NCBI RefSeq assembly: GCF_017498545.1
Contig: NZ_CP071793.1
Location: 7,868,256-7,932,255, forward strand
Source: Sulfidibacter corallicola
GTDB taxonomy: Bacteria > Acidobacteriota > Holophagae > Acanthopleuribacterales > Acanthopleuribacteraceae
Length of the DNA: 64,000 nucleotides
Reading direction: 5' to 3'
A program made the position numbers and the translations under genes. The notes beneath the pieces are model-generated. The model did no database searches. It was given only the letters and a program-made list of their open reading frames with translations, and had not been told where the DNA came from. This document shows, piece after piece, positions 9,422-17,832 of the stretch (the stretch's first letter is position 1; every line of letters starts with the position of its first letter).

Positions 9422-9634
9422 ATGAAAAAGCTGATGATAGGTGCCCTCGTTCTCATGAGTGCCGGTATTCTGGCGTTCAGCGCCAATGTCCAGGCCAATC
9501 AAGAGGAAGCTCGGGCCGTTCGGAATACGCCGATTTACGAGCCTTGCTACAACCCCAATCGCATGGTCGTGCTGTTCTGCGCGCCGGGCGGCACGCGTTC
9601 CTGTTTCCGCGAAACCTGCTACCTCTGGCCATGA
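9422..9634 (+). CDS. Small secreted Cys-rich peptide
   Basis: A 70-residue precursor with a clear Sec signal (MKKLMIGALVLMSAGILAFS) ending near NVQA at residue 25. It leaves a mature peptide of about 45 residues with four cysteines (EPCY, LFCA, RSCF, ETCY), enough for two disulfides. TTAGGAGAAAACAC before the ATG gives a strong ribosome binding site, and a very strong Rho-independent terminator follows, so this is a genuine, probably highly expressed small gene. I know no family for it. By position it parallels the NVEALA-type peptides found beside six-bladed propellers in Bacteroidetes, but it lacks that motif. A secreted signal, bacteriocin-like product or propeller ligand are all possible. 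Confidence 0.75.
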   Translation: MKKLMIGALVLMSAGILAFSANVQANQEEARAVRNTPIYEPCYNPNRMVVLFCAPGGTRSCFRETCYLWP

Positions 9635-9726
9635 GGGCGGAGGGCTCGGTGGGTGATTCGATGAGTCGGGTGCCTGTCCGACCATCGGGTCCGTAGCCGA
9701 GACCACCATCGTGAGCCACCGATTCG

Positions 9727-9772
9727 AACGGGAACCCTTCTGCATGTGCGGCAAGGGTTCCCGTTTTCGTTT
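9727..9772 (+). terminator. Rho-independent terminator after the peptide gene
   Basis: AACGGGAACCCTT (9727-9739) pairs perfectly over 13 bp with AAGGGTTCCCGTT (9753-9765), followed by TTCGTTTCG. It lies about 90 bases past the peptide stop codon. Confidence 0.88.
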
Positions 9773-9877
9773 CGATTTCCCGGGTCGTCGCCTTCGGCCT
9801 GAAAGGGCCTTTTTCATGGATTGAAGAAACCGGGGTTCTGCGAAGGGCGAAGCCGGCGGGCCTCGGTCCCGCTTCCG

Positions 9878-12800
9878 CTACGCGATCGCCTCTCGATTGT
9901 CGGACTGGGCGATGGCGACGCTGACCCGCGTTCCGCTGCCCGGCGTCGATTGAATCTCCAATTCCCCGCCGATGGCGCGCGCGCGCTCGGCGATGCCCAT
10001 CAACCCGTAGTGGCCCGACTGCGACCACTCGTAGTAATCGCGTTGCTGGAAGCCCACGCCGTCGTCGCGGACTTCCAACCTCAGACGCTCGCTGTCCCAC
10101 TCGAACAAGACGTGGACGGTTTCGCAGGCGGCGTGTTGGATGGCGTTGTTCAACGCCTCCTGGCAGATTCGGAAGAGCGCCAACCGCGTTTCCTGGCCCA
10201 GCGATTGGCCGTCGTTCATCAAGCGTAACTGGATGGCCTGCTTGGGGTGCTTTTGCTTCAACGCCTCCACGTGCGATCGAATCGCCACGCTCAGGCCGAA
10301 CTGGGTGATCGCCGGCGGCCGCAGCTCGCCGCACAGCCAGCGCAACTGCTGGATCACTCTTCGTAAATAGGTGTCGGTTTCGCGGTGAACGCCGGAAGGC
10401 GTCAGCGAGAGCCGAAGCTGGATCGCGTGCAGGTCTTGAATGGGACCGTCGTGAAGATCCCGCGCGATGCGCAAACGCTCGTTTTCGCGGGCTTCGCTCT
10501 GGCCCCGGTTCATGGTCGCTTCGCGCTCGGCGCGCGTTTCCCACATCCGCACCTTGCGCAGCGACCACAGGTAGATCAGCCCGCCGGTGGACAACAGGGT
10601 GAGAACGAAACATCCGACGATGAAGCCCGTGCGTTTCCAGAACGGCGGCACCACGGTGATCGCGATCTGGGCCTCGTGGGCACTCCACTGCCCGTCGCTG
10701 TTGGTGGCCCGCACGCGGAACCGGTAATCGCCGCCGTCGAGGTTGGTGTAACCGGCAAACCGTCGCGAACCCGAGTCGATCCAGTCGCGGTCGAAACCCT
10801 CCATCTTGTAGGCGTACCCGTTTTGATCCGGGAAACTGAATTCCAAGGCGGCGAATTCGAAGGAAAAGTAGTTTTGGTCGTGTCGGAGGGTCAGGTGTTC
10901 GGTCCGGTGCAGGTCGCTTTCCAAGGATACGCGGCGATTGAAGATCCGAAAGTCGGTCAGCACGACCGGCGGCTCGTATCGATTGGGTTCGAGCCAGCTC
11001 GGATCGAAGTAGTCGAAGCCCTTGGCCCCGCCGAACATCATCAAGCCCTGATCGCCGGCGTCGAAGGCGCCGGCGACATACTCGTATTGAAGCCCTTGGG
11101 ACGGGCCGTAGATGCGGCTTTCGTCCGTTTCGGGATGCAGCCGGGTGATGCCGCGATTGGTACCGATCCACAGGGCGCCTTCCCGGTCGAACAGGATGCC
11201 GTTGATGGTGTCGCTGGACAGACCTCGGTGACGGCTCCAGCGTTCGAATCGATCCTGCGCCTCGTGGTAGCGGTAGAGTCCGTCGCCATCGGTGCCGACC
11301 CACAGGCCGCCCGCCGCATCGGCCGCGAGGACCGTGATGCGTCGGCCCGGCACGGGGGATTCCGAGGCTGGGTCGGGCGTCCAGTGGCGGAATGCGGCCC
11401 GCTCGGCATCCAAACGATTCAAACCGCCGCCGACGGTCCCCACCCACAGTCGCCGGCGGTCGTCCAACAGCAGGGTCATCAACATGTCGTGGTTGAGTGC
11501 TTCGGGATTGTCGGGATCGGCCCTGAACCGCGTGAATTCGGCGCTGTCGCGATCGAAGGCGACCAGGCCACTGCCGTAGGTGGCCAGCCACAGGCGCGAT
11601 CCTTCGGGAATGATGCGCACGATCGAGTAGGCCGGTCGTTCACCGGGGTCGGCCGGCCACTTGAACGACTGGATATCGCCGCTTTGTGGATCGAAGCGCA
11701 GCAGCCCTTGGCGCCAGGCGCCGAGCCAGAGGATGCCCTCGGTGTCGCGGTACAAATGAGTGATCAGTTGCGGGGTGGCCTCGGCTCGGTCACCCGCTGC
11801 GAAGGCGGTCGTCAGGCGTTCGGTCTCGAGATCGAACTGCAGGAGGCCCTGCCCCCAAGTGCCCACCCAAAATCGGTGGTCGCTGTCGGCCAGGACGCTC
11901 GTCACCACCAGGTCGTCTTTTTCCGCTGCGCCGGCCATGCGGGCCACGTGACGGAAGGGAGTTCGATTCGGCACGGCCTTGAGCAAGCCCTTGCCCGCGG
12001 TGCCGATCCAAATGATGCCCGCCGCATCTTCGTACAGCGACCAGATGCGGTCGCGGGTCTTCAACACGGCGGGTTGCCGGCTTTCCTGGAGTCGATAGAA
12101 GCGTTCGGATGAAGGATCGAGAATTTGCAAACCCTGGTTCATGGTGCCGATCAGCAATTGCCCGGAACGCGTAAAACCCAGGCACCACAGCCGATTGCCC
12201 GCCAGCCCCGTTTCGTCGGACGGGTCGTGTCGCCAGTGGCGAATCGTGCCCTGGCCGGGGTCGTAGCGGAACAGGCCTTGCCCGATGGTCGCCAGCCACA
12301 GCGCACCGTCGGGGCCGATGACCCCGTCGGCCACCTGAAGCACCGCTTCGGGGTCATCCGACAGCGGCACCGCTTCGGGCGTGGCGTTGGGTTGGGTCGA
12401 ATCGTAGCGGAACAGGCCTTGTTCCGTGCCCAACCAGAGCGTGCCGTCCGCGCCACCCATCAGGCAGTGAACGTGGTTGGCGGCCGCCGTGGCCTCGTTC
12501 GGGGCACCGGGCCAGATCGGGCCGTTCACCTGGAGCGCGGCGTCCAGGGACAACAGGCCGGCACCGAGGGTGGCGACCCAGACGGTGCCGTCGGGGGCCT
12601 GCCAGAAGTCGCCGATCGCTTCGAAGGAGGGTGTGTCCGGCGCGCCCGGTTCCAGGCGGAACGCGACGTCGTTGGTGGTACCGTCCCAAATCGAGATGCC
12701 GCCGTCGCGGGTGCCGATCCATAGCCGGTCGTCCCGATCGATCATCAACGCCTGCATGACATTGCCCGAGAGGTGGATGTCGGCGGGGACCTCGGGGTCC

Positions 12801-13117
12801 TGCTTGCCGAAGACCCGAAAGGCGTAGCCGTCGTAGCGGTTGAGCCCGTTTTGGCTGCCGAACCAAAGGAAGCCGAAACGATCCTGCACGGTCGCGAGGA
12901 CGCCGCTTTGGGAAAGGCCGTCCGCGACCCCGATCTCGCTGACGATCCACTGGGCTTCGGGCGGGTCCGACGGGGAGGGATCGGCGGTCTGGCCCCAGGC
13001 GGGCGCCATCGCGATCGCGAGCGTCATCAGGAGCGGCAGCGCCCAACGGCCCCACCGAAACGGAAAAAGCTCGAAGAACCCGGCAGGAGAAAGGGACGAG
13101 GTGCCAGGTAGGTTCAT
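9878..13117 (-). CDS. Periplasmic-propeller (reg_prop/Y_Y_Y) sensor histidine kinase
   Basis: About 1079 residues. After a hydrophobic signal (ALPLLMTLAIAMAPAWG) come some 14 propeller units of the two-component regulator type (FGFLWFGSQNGLNRYDG, GLWVGTDGDGLYRY, GALWIGTNRGITRL), then a Y_Y_Y domain (YAYKMEGFDRDWIDSG), one membrane helix near residues 830-850 and a cytoplasmic HisKA_3 kinase. His889 lies in IARDLHDGPIQDL. The ATPase motif is VRDDGVGFQQRD, then YGLMGIAERARAIGG. There is no receiver domain. The likely partner is the NarL-type regulator at 16.8-17.5 kb, separated by one secreted protein. The start is awkward: the ATG at 13117 lies inside an intergenic hairpin repeat, and the frame stays open through five in-frame repeats to 13879; ATG 13027 would cut the signal short. 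Confidence 0.88.
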   Translation of the reverse strand: MNLPGTSSLSPAGFFELFPFRWGRWALPLLMTLAIAMAPAWGQTADPSPSDPPEAQWIVSEIGVADGLSQSGVLATVQDRFGFLWFGSQNGLNRYDGYAFRVFGKQDPEVPADIHLSGNVMQALMIDRDDRLWIGTRDGGISIWDGTTNDVAFRLEPGAPDTPSFEAIGDFWQAPDGTVWVATLGAGLLSLDAALQVNGPIWPGAPNEATAAANHVHCLMGGADGTLWLGTEQGLFRYDSTQPNATPEAVPLSDDPEAVLQVADGVIGPDGALWLATIGQGLFRYDPGQGTIRHWRHDPSDETGLAGNRLWCLGFTRSGQLLIGTMNQGLQILDPSSERFYRLQESRQPAVLKTRDRIWSLYEDAAGIIWIGTAGKGLLKAVPNRTPFRHVARMAGAAEKDDLVVTSVLADSDHRFWVGTWGQGLLQFDLETERLTTAFAAGDRAEATPQLITHLYRDTEGILWLGAWRQGLLRFDPQSGDIQSFKWPADPGERPAYSIVRIIPEGSRLWLATYGSGLVAFDRDSAEFTRFRADPDNPEALNHDMLMTLLLDDRRRLWVGTVGGGLNRLDAERAAFRHWTPDPASESPVPGRRITVLAADAAGGLWVGTDGDGLYRYHEAQDRFERWSRHRGLSSDTINGILFDREGALWIGTNRGITRLHPETDESRIYGPSQGLQYEYVAGAFDAGDQGLMMFGGAKGFDYFDPSWLEPNRYEPPVVLTDFRIFNRRVSLESDLHRTEHLTLRHDQNYFSFEFAALEFSFPDQNGYAYKMEGFDRDWIDSGSRRFAGYTNLDGGDYRFRVRATNSDGQWSAHEAQIAITVVPPFWKRTGFIVGCFVLTLLSTGGLIYLWSLRKVRMWETRAEREATMNRGQSEARENERLRIARDLHDGPIQDLHAIQLRLSLTPSGVHRETDTYLRRVIQQLRWLCGELRPPAITQFGLSVAIRSHVEALKQKHPKQAIQLRLMNDGQSLGQETRLALFRICQEALNNAIQHAACETVHVLFEWDSERLRLEVRDDGVGFQQRDYYEWSQSGHYGLMGIAERARAIGGELEIQSTPGSGTRVSVAIAQSDNREAIA

Positions 13118-13735
13118 CCGCCGGATGAACGCATCGAAGCGATTCAGGCGGGGAGGCAGGTCCCGGCGACAGGGCGAAGCGTGGGTGCGCTCACGACGAA
13201 GGGACGCAAGCAGGGAGAGCCCGTACATGAAAAGGGACGAGGTGCCAGGTAGGTTCATCCGCCGGATGAACCCGTCGAAGCGATTCAGGCGGGGAGGCAG
13301 GTCCCGGCGAAAGGGCGAAGCGTGAGTGCACCATCGCCGAAGGGACCCAAACCCGAAGAACCCGGAAGGAGAAAGGGACGTGGTGCCAGGTAGGTTCATC
13401 CGCCGGATGAACGCACCGAAGCGATTCAGGCGGGGAGGCAGGTCCCGGCGAAAGGGCGAAGCGTGGGTGCGCTCACGACGAAGGGACGCAAGCAGGGAGA
13501 GCCCGTACGTGAAAAGGGACGAGGTGCCAGGTAGGTTCATCCGCCGGATGAACCCGTCGAAGCGATTCAGGCGGGGAGGCAGGTCCCGGCGACAGGGCGA
13601 AGCGTGATTGCGCTCACGACGAAGGGACGGAAGCAGGGAGAGCCCGTACGTGAAAAGGGACGAGGTGCCAGGTAGGTTCATCCGCCGGATGAACCCGTCG
13701 AAGCGATTCAGGCCGGGATGCTTGCGGTGGCGAAA
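13092..13735 (+). repeat. Five tandem ~141-bp repeats carrying the hairpin element
   Basis: GTGCCAGGTAG plus the palindrome GTTCATCCGCCGGATGAAC recurs with unit starts at 13101, 13242, 13382, 13524 and 13665 (spacing 141, 140, 142, 141). Each unit continues with 'gaagcgattcaggcgggg' and 'ggcgaagcgt'; alternate units share 'agcagggagagcccgtac'. The period is close to 47 codons, which keeps frames open on both strands. Spacers are homologous, so it is not a CRISPR array. Confidence 0.9.
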
Positions 13736-13831
13736 GAGCGAAGCCGTTCCCTTCCCGCAATGATCGGCGGGGGAGAGGATGGGCCGGCTTCGTGGCATTG
13801 GAGCCAGAACGTTGCCTGATCGCATGAGCGA

Positions 13832-13865
13832 GTTCAGCAGGCTGCTGAACCTACCGGGCACGACG
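13832..13865 (-). repeat. CTACC-flanked hairpin repeat with GTTCAGCAG arms
   Basis: GTTCAGCAG-G-CTGCTGAAC followed by CTACCGGGCACGACG. The arms differ from the neighbouring tandem copies but pair fully. Confidence 0.78.
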
Positions 13866-14026
13866 TCAATTGGTTTCATGCGGGAACTCCCGGGTGTGGG
13901 GTTTCGGTCGAGGGCCGTTCGGGTATGCCGGGGCCACGGCGCACGCCGACGAAAAATGGAATCCGGGCGGACGTGTGTCGCGGTCTCGCGAGTTCCGGGG
14001 CCGGCCTGTCACCGGTCCCGGATCCT

Positions 14027-16654
14027 TCATTCGATGCGAATCCGCAGCATGTCCAGTACGGATTGTTCCTCCGGCCAGGAGGGCAGCGTCAGGTGAAGGT
14101 CTCGGATATCGTTGACACCGTCTTCGTTGAGATCCACGCCGTCGGGGTTCACCAACAGGATGCCGGTCACGGTCGTCGAGCGCCCGCGGCGGTCCCGCAC
14201 CGTCAAGCGGTAGATGCGGTCACGGGGTGGGATCGGATCCCAGATGATGGTGCGTTGCAGGCCGATGAGGGCGCCGGTCTCCATATCCTCCCAGCGGAAG
14301 GAAACGGGGTCAATGTCTTGGGCGATGCGCGCGGTGATTTCCACGGGCTCGATCCCCTGGACCGCCACCTCGGGCGAGATCGCGCCCAACAGGCCCTGGG
14401 CCACTTCCGGGAAGCCGAAGAACCGCATCGTTTGCTGCGCGCCGCGAACGATGTCGTCCTCGCTGGGCGCGGTCTCCACGCCGACACTGCCGAAATACGC
14501 CAACGGGTCGGTGGAGAGCAGGCCGTCCCAATTGGAACGGCGGGTGTCCATGCTGGCTTCGAGCAGGTCGACGGTGATGCGGGTGTCGGCCGGTACGTCG
14601 ATGCCGGGCGGAATGCGCGTATTGGCCGCGAGGTTGGCCCAGCCGTTGATGTAGTCGTTCTCGTTCTGTAACAGGGACGTGTCGCCGGCGAATCCGAACG
14701 ACCAAGTCACCGGTGTATCCGGCGTAGGGGCCAGCGGTTCGTCGGCATTGCCGAGGATCCAGTTCGAGCTGGACTGCGTCACGCGCAACCAGATGGCGCG
14801 TTCGCCGGCGACCCAGCGCACGACCGACAGGGCGTCGGATGCCGCGTTCAGGCGCAGGCCCAGCCGTTCGCCGCGCAGCCGCATGGCCAGATGGATGGGT
14901 TCCGATACGCCCGGCATCACCAACGAGTCGCAGAGCACGGCGTCACTTCCCAGCGCCAACCGCAGGTAGATGGGGGTGACGGTCGAGGCCTGGGGAAACA
15001 GGTCGTCGTTGACTTCCATCGTGTAGTTGCCGGTTTCCTCGCAGCGTCCGGTTTCGTCGACCTGCTGGATGAGACTGGTCACCAGCACGCCGCGGGTGGG
15101 TTCCTCGCCGTTGTCGTTCACGGTGGCGACGGGGCCGGTCGCGGTCAGACCGAGGAAGAAGCCCGGGTCGATGATGTCGTTGGGACCGTCTTCGACGCCC
15201 AGGCTGAGATGCCAGCCCTGGACCTGCACGTAGAGGTCCGGCAGAACCGAGGACAGGCTGCTCTCGCGCAGGTCCACTTGAAGCAATGAATCGGTGGGGG
15301 TATGGATTTCGGGATCGTTGGTGTTGGCGGGCAGGTTGGCCCGGTTTTGCTGAAAGAGAGGTTGCATCCGCGCCAAGGAGTCGCTGCCGCTCAGGCCCAA
15401 CTGGGCGAAGAAGCGGACCTGGTCGCGGCCCACGGGTTTCCCTTCGGGAACATGAACCCAGTCGAACGGCGGCCTGCGAATCGCGACCCAGATCGCCGAC
15501 TCGCCTTCCTTCCAGCGCACGATCGACATGTCGTCGGGCTGGCTGGTCATGAAGGCGTTGTCCGGCGCGCGGTCCAAACCGACAGCCAGGTGGATCGGAT
15601 GACTTTCGGGGTTCAGCGGATCCACCAGCGTTTCGCACAAAAGGGCGCCGGACTCCAAGTTGATCCGCAGGTACACGGGTTCCTCGGGCGTGGCTTCGAA
15701 GAAGGCGATCCGGTCGAAGTTGATGTCGACCGAACCGGCCTGGCCGCAGGCGGTGCCCTTCTCGAGAACCGTGCTGGTGGTTTGGATGAAGAGTGGTTCC
15801 TGTTCCTGGCTGGGTTCCGAAAGCACCACGGCCAAGGGGACCGGCTCGATGAACACGTCCTCGACCTCGCTGCCTTCGTCGATATCGCCCGGCTTGGGCT
15901 CGGTCTCGACACCCTCGCTGTCGCGAAGCAGATCGACGTCGAGAAACAGGAGCTCACCTTCCTCGCCGCTGAATTGACTGAGGTCCAACACCAAGGGGGT
16001 CGGCGTTTCGCGCGAGAGGTCCTCACCGGCGGCGCGCACGTCGCGGGTGTTGAAGGGCAGGTTGGCCCAGCCGTTTTGGAAGAAAGGGAAGGTCATTTCA
16101 TAAGATTCCAGTTCTTCCAGACCGAGACCGAGACTGAAGGCCAGGCTGTTGCCCGTCGGAGGTTCGCCATCGGGAATCTCGACCCAGAGATCGGAGGACA
16201 CGCTGAAGCGCACCCAGATGGCGCGTTCACCGGCGATCCAGCGCACGATCATGGCACTTTCGGTGGGGGCGATCATGCGCAGATCGGGGAAGATGGGACC
16301 GAACACGCTCAGCGCCAGCCTGACCGGATCTTGACCGGGCGCCACCAGCGTTTCCTTCAAAAACACCTGGTCGGGCAATTGAAAGCGCAGGTACAGCGGA
16401 GATTCCTCGGAGGCCTGGCCGAGTTCGGGGCCGTCGATGAAGAGGTTGATGGATGGACCCGTGAATTCGGTTTCTCCCAACAGGATTTCCGCCGGTTCGG
16501 GAAAGATCTGGATCCCGCTCCACAGGTGTGCCGGCAGGAGCCACAGCGCGCAGAGCAGGAGGCGGCACGCTCTTCGGTCGCGGTGTTCGGCGTTTTGCCC
16601 GCTATGCGCAGCGTTCGTGGTCGTTCTCTGCTTCTGCTCACGGTGCGTCAACAT
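14027..16654 (-). CDS. Secreted three-module protein with dockerin-like C-terminus
   Basis: About 875 residues, family unknown. A Sec-type hydrophobic segment (LLLCALWLLPAHLW) follows a polar N-terminus of about 30 residues. The body holds three copies of a module of about 230 residues; aligned pieces are PLYLRFQLPDQVFLKETLV / PVYLRINLESGALLCETLV / PIYLRLALGSDAVLCDSLV, and IVRWIAGERAIWVR / IVRWKEGESAIWVA / VVRWVAGERAIWLR, each closing with GWANL or RANLPANT. The last 36 residues contain DLNEDGVNDIRDLHLTLP, a Ca-binding dockerin-like loop, then VLDMLRIR. GGAGGAGG precedes the start. It lies between a sensor kinase and its probable regulator, so a surface role linked to that system is possible but unproven. 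Confidence 0.75.
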   Translation of the reverse strand: MLTHREQKQRTTTNAAHSGQNAEHRDRRACRLLLCALWLLPAHLWSGIQIFPEPAEILLGETEFTGPSINLFIDGPELGQASEESPLYLRFQLPDQVFLKETLVAPGQDPVRLALSVFGPIFPDLRMIAPTESAMIVRWIAGERAIWVRFSVSSDLWVEIPDGEPPTGNSLAFSLGLGLEELESYEMTFPFFQNGWANLPFNTRDVRAAGEDLSRETPTPLVLDLSQFSGEEGELLFLDVDLLRDSEGVETEPKPGDIDEGSEVEDVFIEPVPLAVVLSEPSQEQEPLFIQTTSTVLEKGTACGQAGSVDINFDRIAFFEATPEEPVYLRINLESGALLCETLVDPLNPESHPIHLAVGLDRAPDNAFMTSQPDDMSIVRWKEGESAIWVAIRRPPFDWVHVPEGKPVGRDQVRFFAQLGLSGSDSLARMQPLFQQNRANLPANTNDPEIHTPTDSLLQVDLRESSLSSVLPDLYVQVQGWHLSLGVEDGPNDIIDPGFFLGLTATGPVATVNDNGEEPTRGVLVTSLIQQVDETGRCEETGNYTMEVNDDLFPQASTVTPIYLRLALGSDAVLCDSLVMPGVSEPIHLAMRLRGERLGLRLNAASDALSVVRWVAGERAIWLRVTQSSSNWILGNADEPLAPTPDTPVTWSFGFAGDTSLLQNENDYINGWANLAANTRIPPGIDVPADTRITVDLLEASMDTRRSNWDGLLSTDPLAYFGSVGVETAPSEDDIVRGAQQTMRFFGFPEVAQGLLGAISPEVAVQGIEPVEITARIAQDIDPVSFRWEDMETGALIGLQRTIIWDPIPPRDRIYRLTVRDRRGRSTTVTGILLVNPDGVDLNEDGVNDIRDLHLTLPSWPEEQSVLDMLRIRIE

Positions 16655-16834
16655 CAACCTCCTCCATGCCAGACCCGACCCGAGCGAATATCGTGACCTA
16701 GGTCCCTGACCCTATCAAAGGATGGATGGGGGGTGGGCTCAATAGTACAAATGTCACAAATGTCGATAATGAGACCCGGTCCGGACCCCGATGGGCCCCA
16801 ACTCATCCCGGAAACGGAACCCGAAGAGTGGCGT

Positions 16835-17509
16835 TCAGCCGTTGGTCTCCTTGATCAGGCCGAAGTCCCAGACCCAAGCCACCAGTTCCGCGCGGGTGTG
16901 GAACCCCAATTTGTTGTAGATGCTGGAGGCGTGATTGCGCACCGTGCGCTCGGAAATGTTCAGCACTTCGGAGATGGTCAGGTTGTCGTAGCCCTGGCCG
17001 ATCAGCTTCAGGATTTCCAGCTCGCGTTCGGACAGCTTCGTCAACGGGTCGCCCGACTCCGTGAGATACAGCGCGCGCCGTTCCTGGACCCGCTCGCTGA
17101 GCCATCCCTTCTTGCCGCCGGCCACGCCGCGCACGGCCTCGATGATGGTCTCCGGCATCTCTTCCTTGATCAAATAGCCGTAGGCGCCCGCTTCCAAGGT
17201 ACTTTGAATGAAGTGAATCGAGTCGTAGGCGCTCAGGGCGAGCACGCGAACCGGGCTCTTTTCGGCGTGAAGCCGTGCCGCGACCTGCACACCGTGGGTG
17301 CCGGGCATCTCCATGTCCAGCAACAACACGTCCGGCTGGAGTTCCCGGGCCAACGTATAGGCCTCGTCGCCGTTGGAGGCCTCGCCGACCACGGAAATGT
17401 CGGCGACGCGGTTGAGGTGATCGCGAATGCCGGCGCGAACGATGGGGTGATCGTCGGACAACACCACCCGGATGACGGGCGATACGGACGAAGCAGACGG
17501 TTCGGGCAT
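16835..17509 (-). CDS. NarL/FixJ-family response regulator
   Basis: A 224-residue DNA-binding regulator. The receiver spans about 12-130 with acidic pair DD (19-20) and phospho-acceptor Asp65 in VLLLDMEMPG; the switch Lys is in YLIKEEMPE. The LuxR-type helix-turn-helix near 155-215 reads LSERELEILKLIGQGYDN and ISERTVRNHASSIYNKLG. I chose the ATG at 17509, with GGAGG eight bases upstream, which gives the usual family length; the frame stays open upstream to 17722. It is the natural partner for the HisKA_3 kinase at 9.9-13.1 kb, since that kinase class pairs with NarL-type regulators, and all three genes of the block face the same way. Confidence 0.9.
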   Translation of the reverse strand: MPEPSASSVSPVIRVVLSDDHPIVRAGIRDHLNRVADISVVGEASNGDEAYTLARELQPDVLLLDMEMPGTHGVQVAARLHAEKSPVRVLALSAYDSIHFIQSTLEAGAYGYLIKEEMPETIIEAVRGVAGGKKGWLSERVQERRALYLTESGDPLTKLSERELEILKLIGQGYDNLTISEVLNISERTVRNHASSIYNKLGFHTRAELVAWVWDFGLIKETNG

Positions 17510-17832
17510 CGGGGAAGCCTCCGCAAGGGGGGATCGGGGTCGAGATCCGTTCATCAAACCAGTCGTCAAGAGCAGGGTCAACAGAAGATCGACCTTTTCG
17601 ACGACATTTTGACCTGGGTTACCAAAAAGAGGTTTTGTAGGCATTTTCACTTGATGAAATTTTAGCGGGAAAGGCGACCGGTTTGGAACCTGAAGATGCC
17701 CTGTGATCCATGTCAAGTGCATTTCGATTTGGTACTCGTGTCCTATTCCCGGCCTCGCGAGCAGGCCCTAGACTGAGATGCAAGCCAGGGAAGTTTGCCG
17801 TGGCGTTCAATACTCTCATAAGGATAAAGGCT
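17510..17832. other. Divergent intergenic region
   Basis: 323 bases between the minus-strand regulator and the plus-strand repeat protein. It must hold both promoters, but I cannot pick out a convincing -35/-10 pair. AAAGG at 17826-17830 serves as ribosome binding site for the downstream gene. Confidence 0.45.

Noticed and set aside
8934..9425. 163-codon open frame between propeller and peptide genes
   Set aside because: It ends inside the start of the peptide gene, has atypical composition and contains part of a dispersed repeat; no start signal.
9477..11591. 704-codon frame overlapping the sensor kinase on the same strand
   Set aside because: It is a shifted frame of the kinase gene, extremely rich in Arg, Pro and Gly, as expected from high-GC wobble positions; the kinase frame has clear domains throughout.
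13092..13735. Possible CRISPR array
   Set aside because: The period is about 141 bp and the sequences between the palindromes are homologous to each other rather than unique spacers; no cas genes are nearby.
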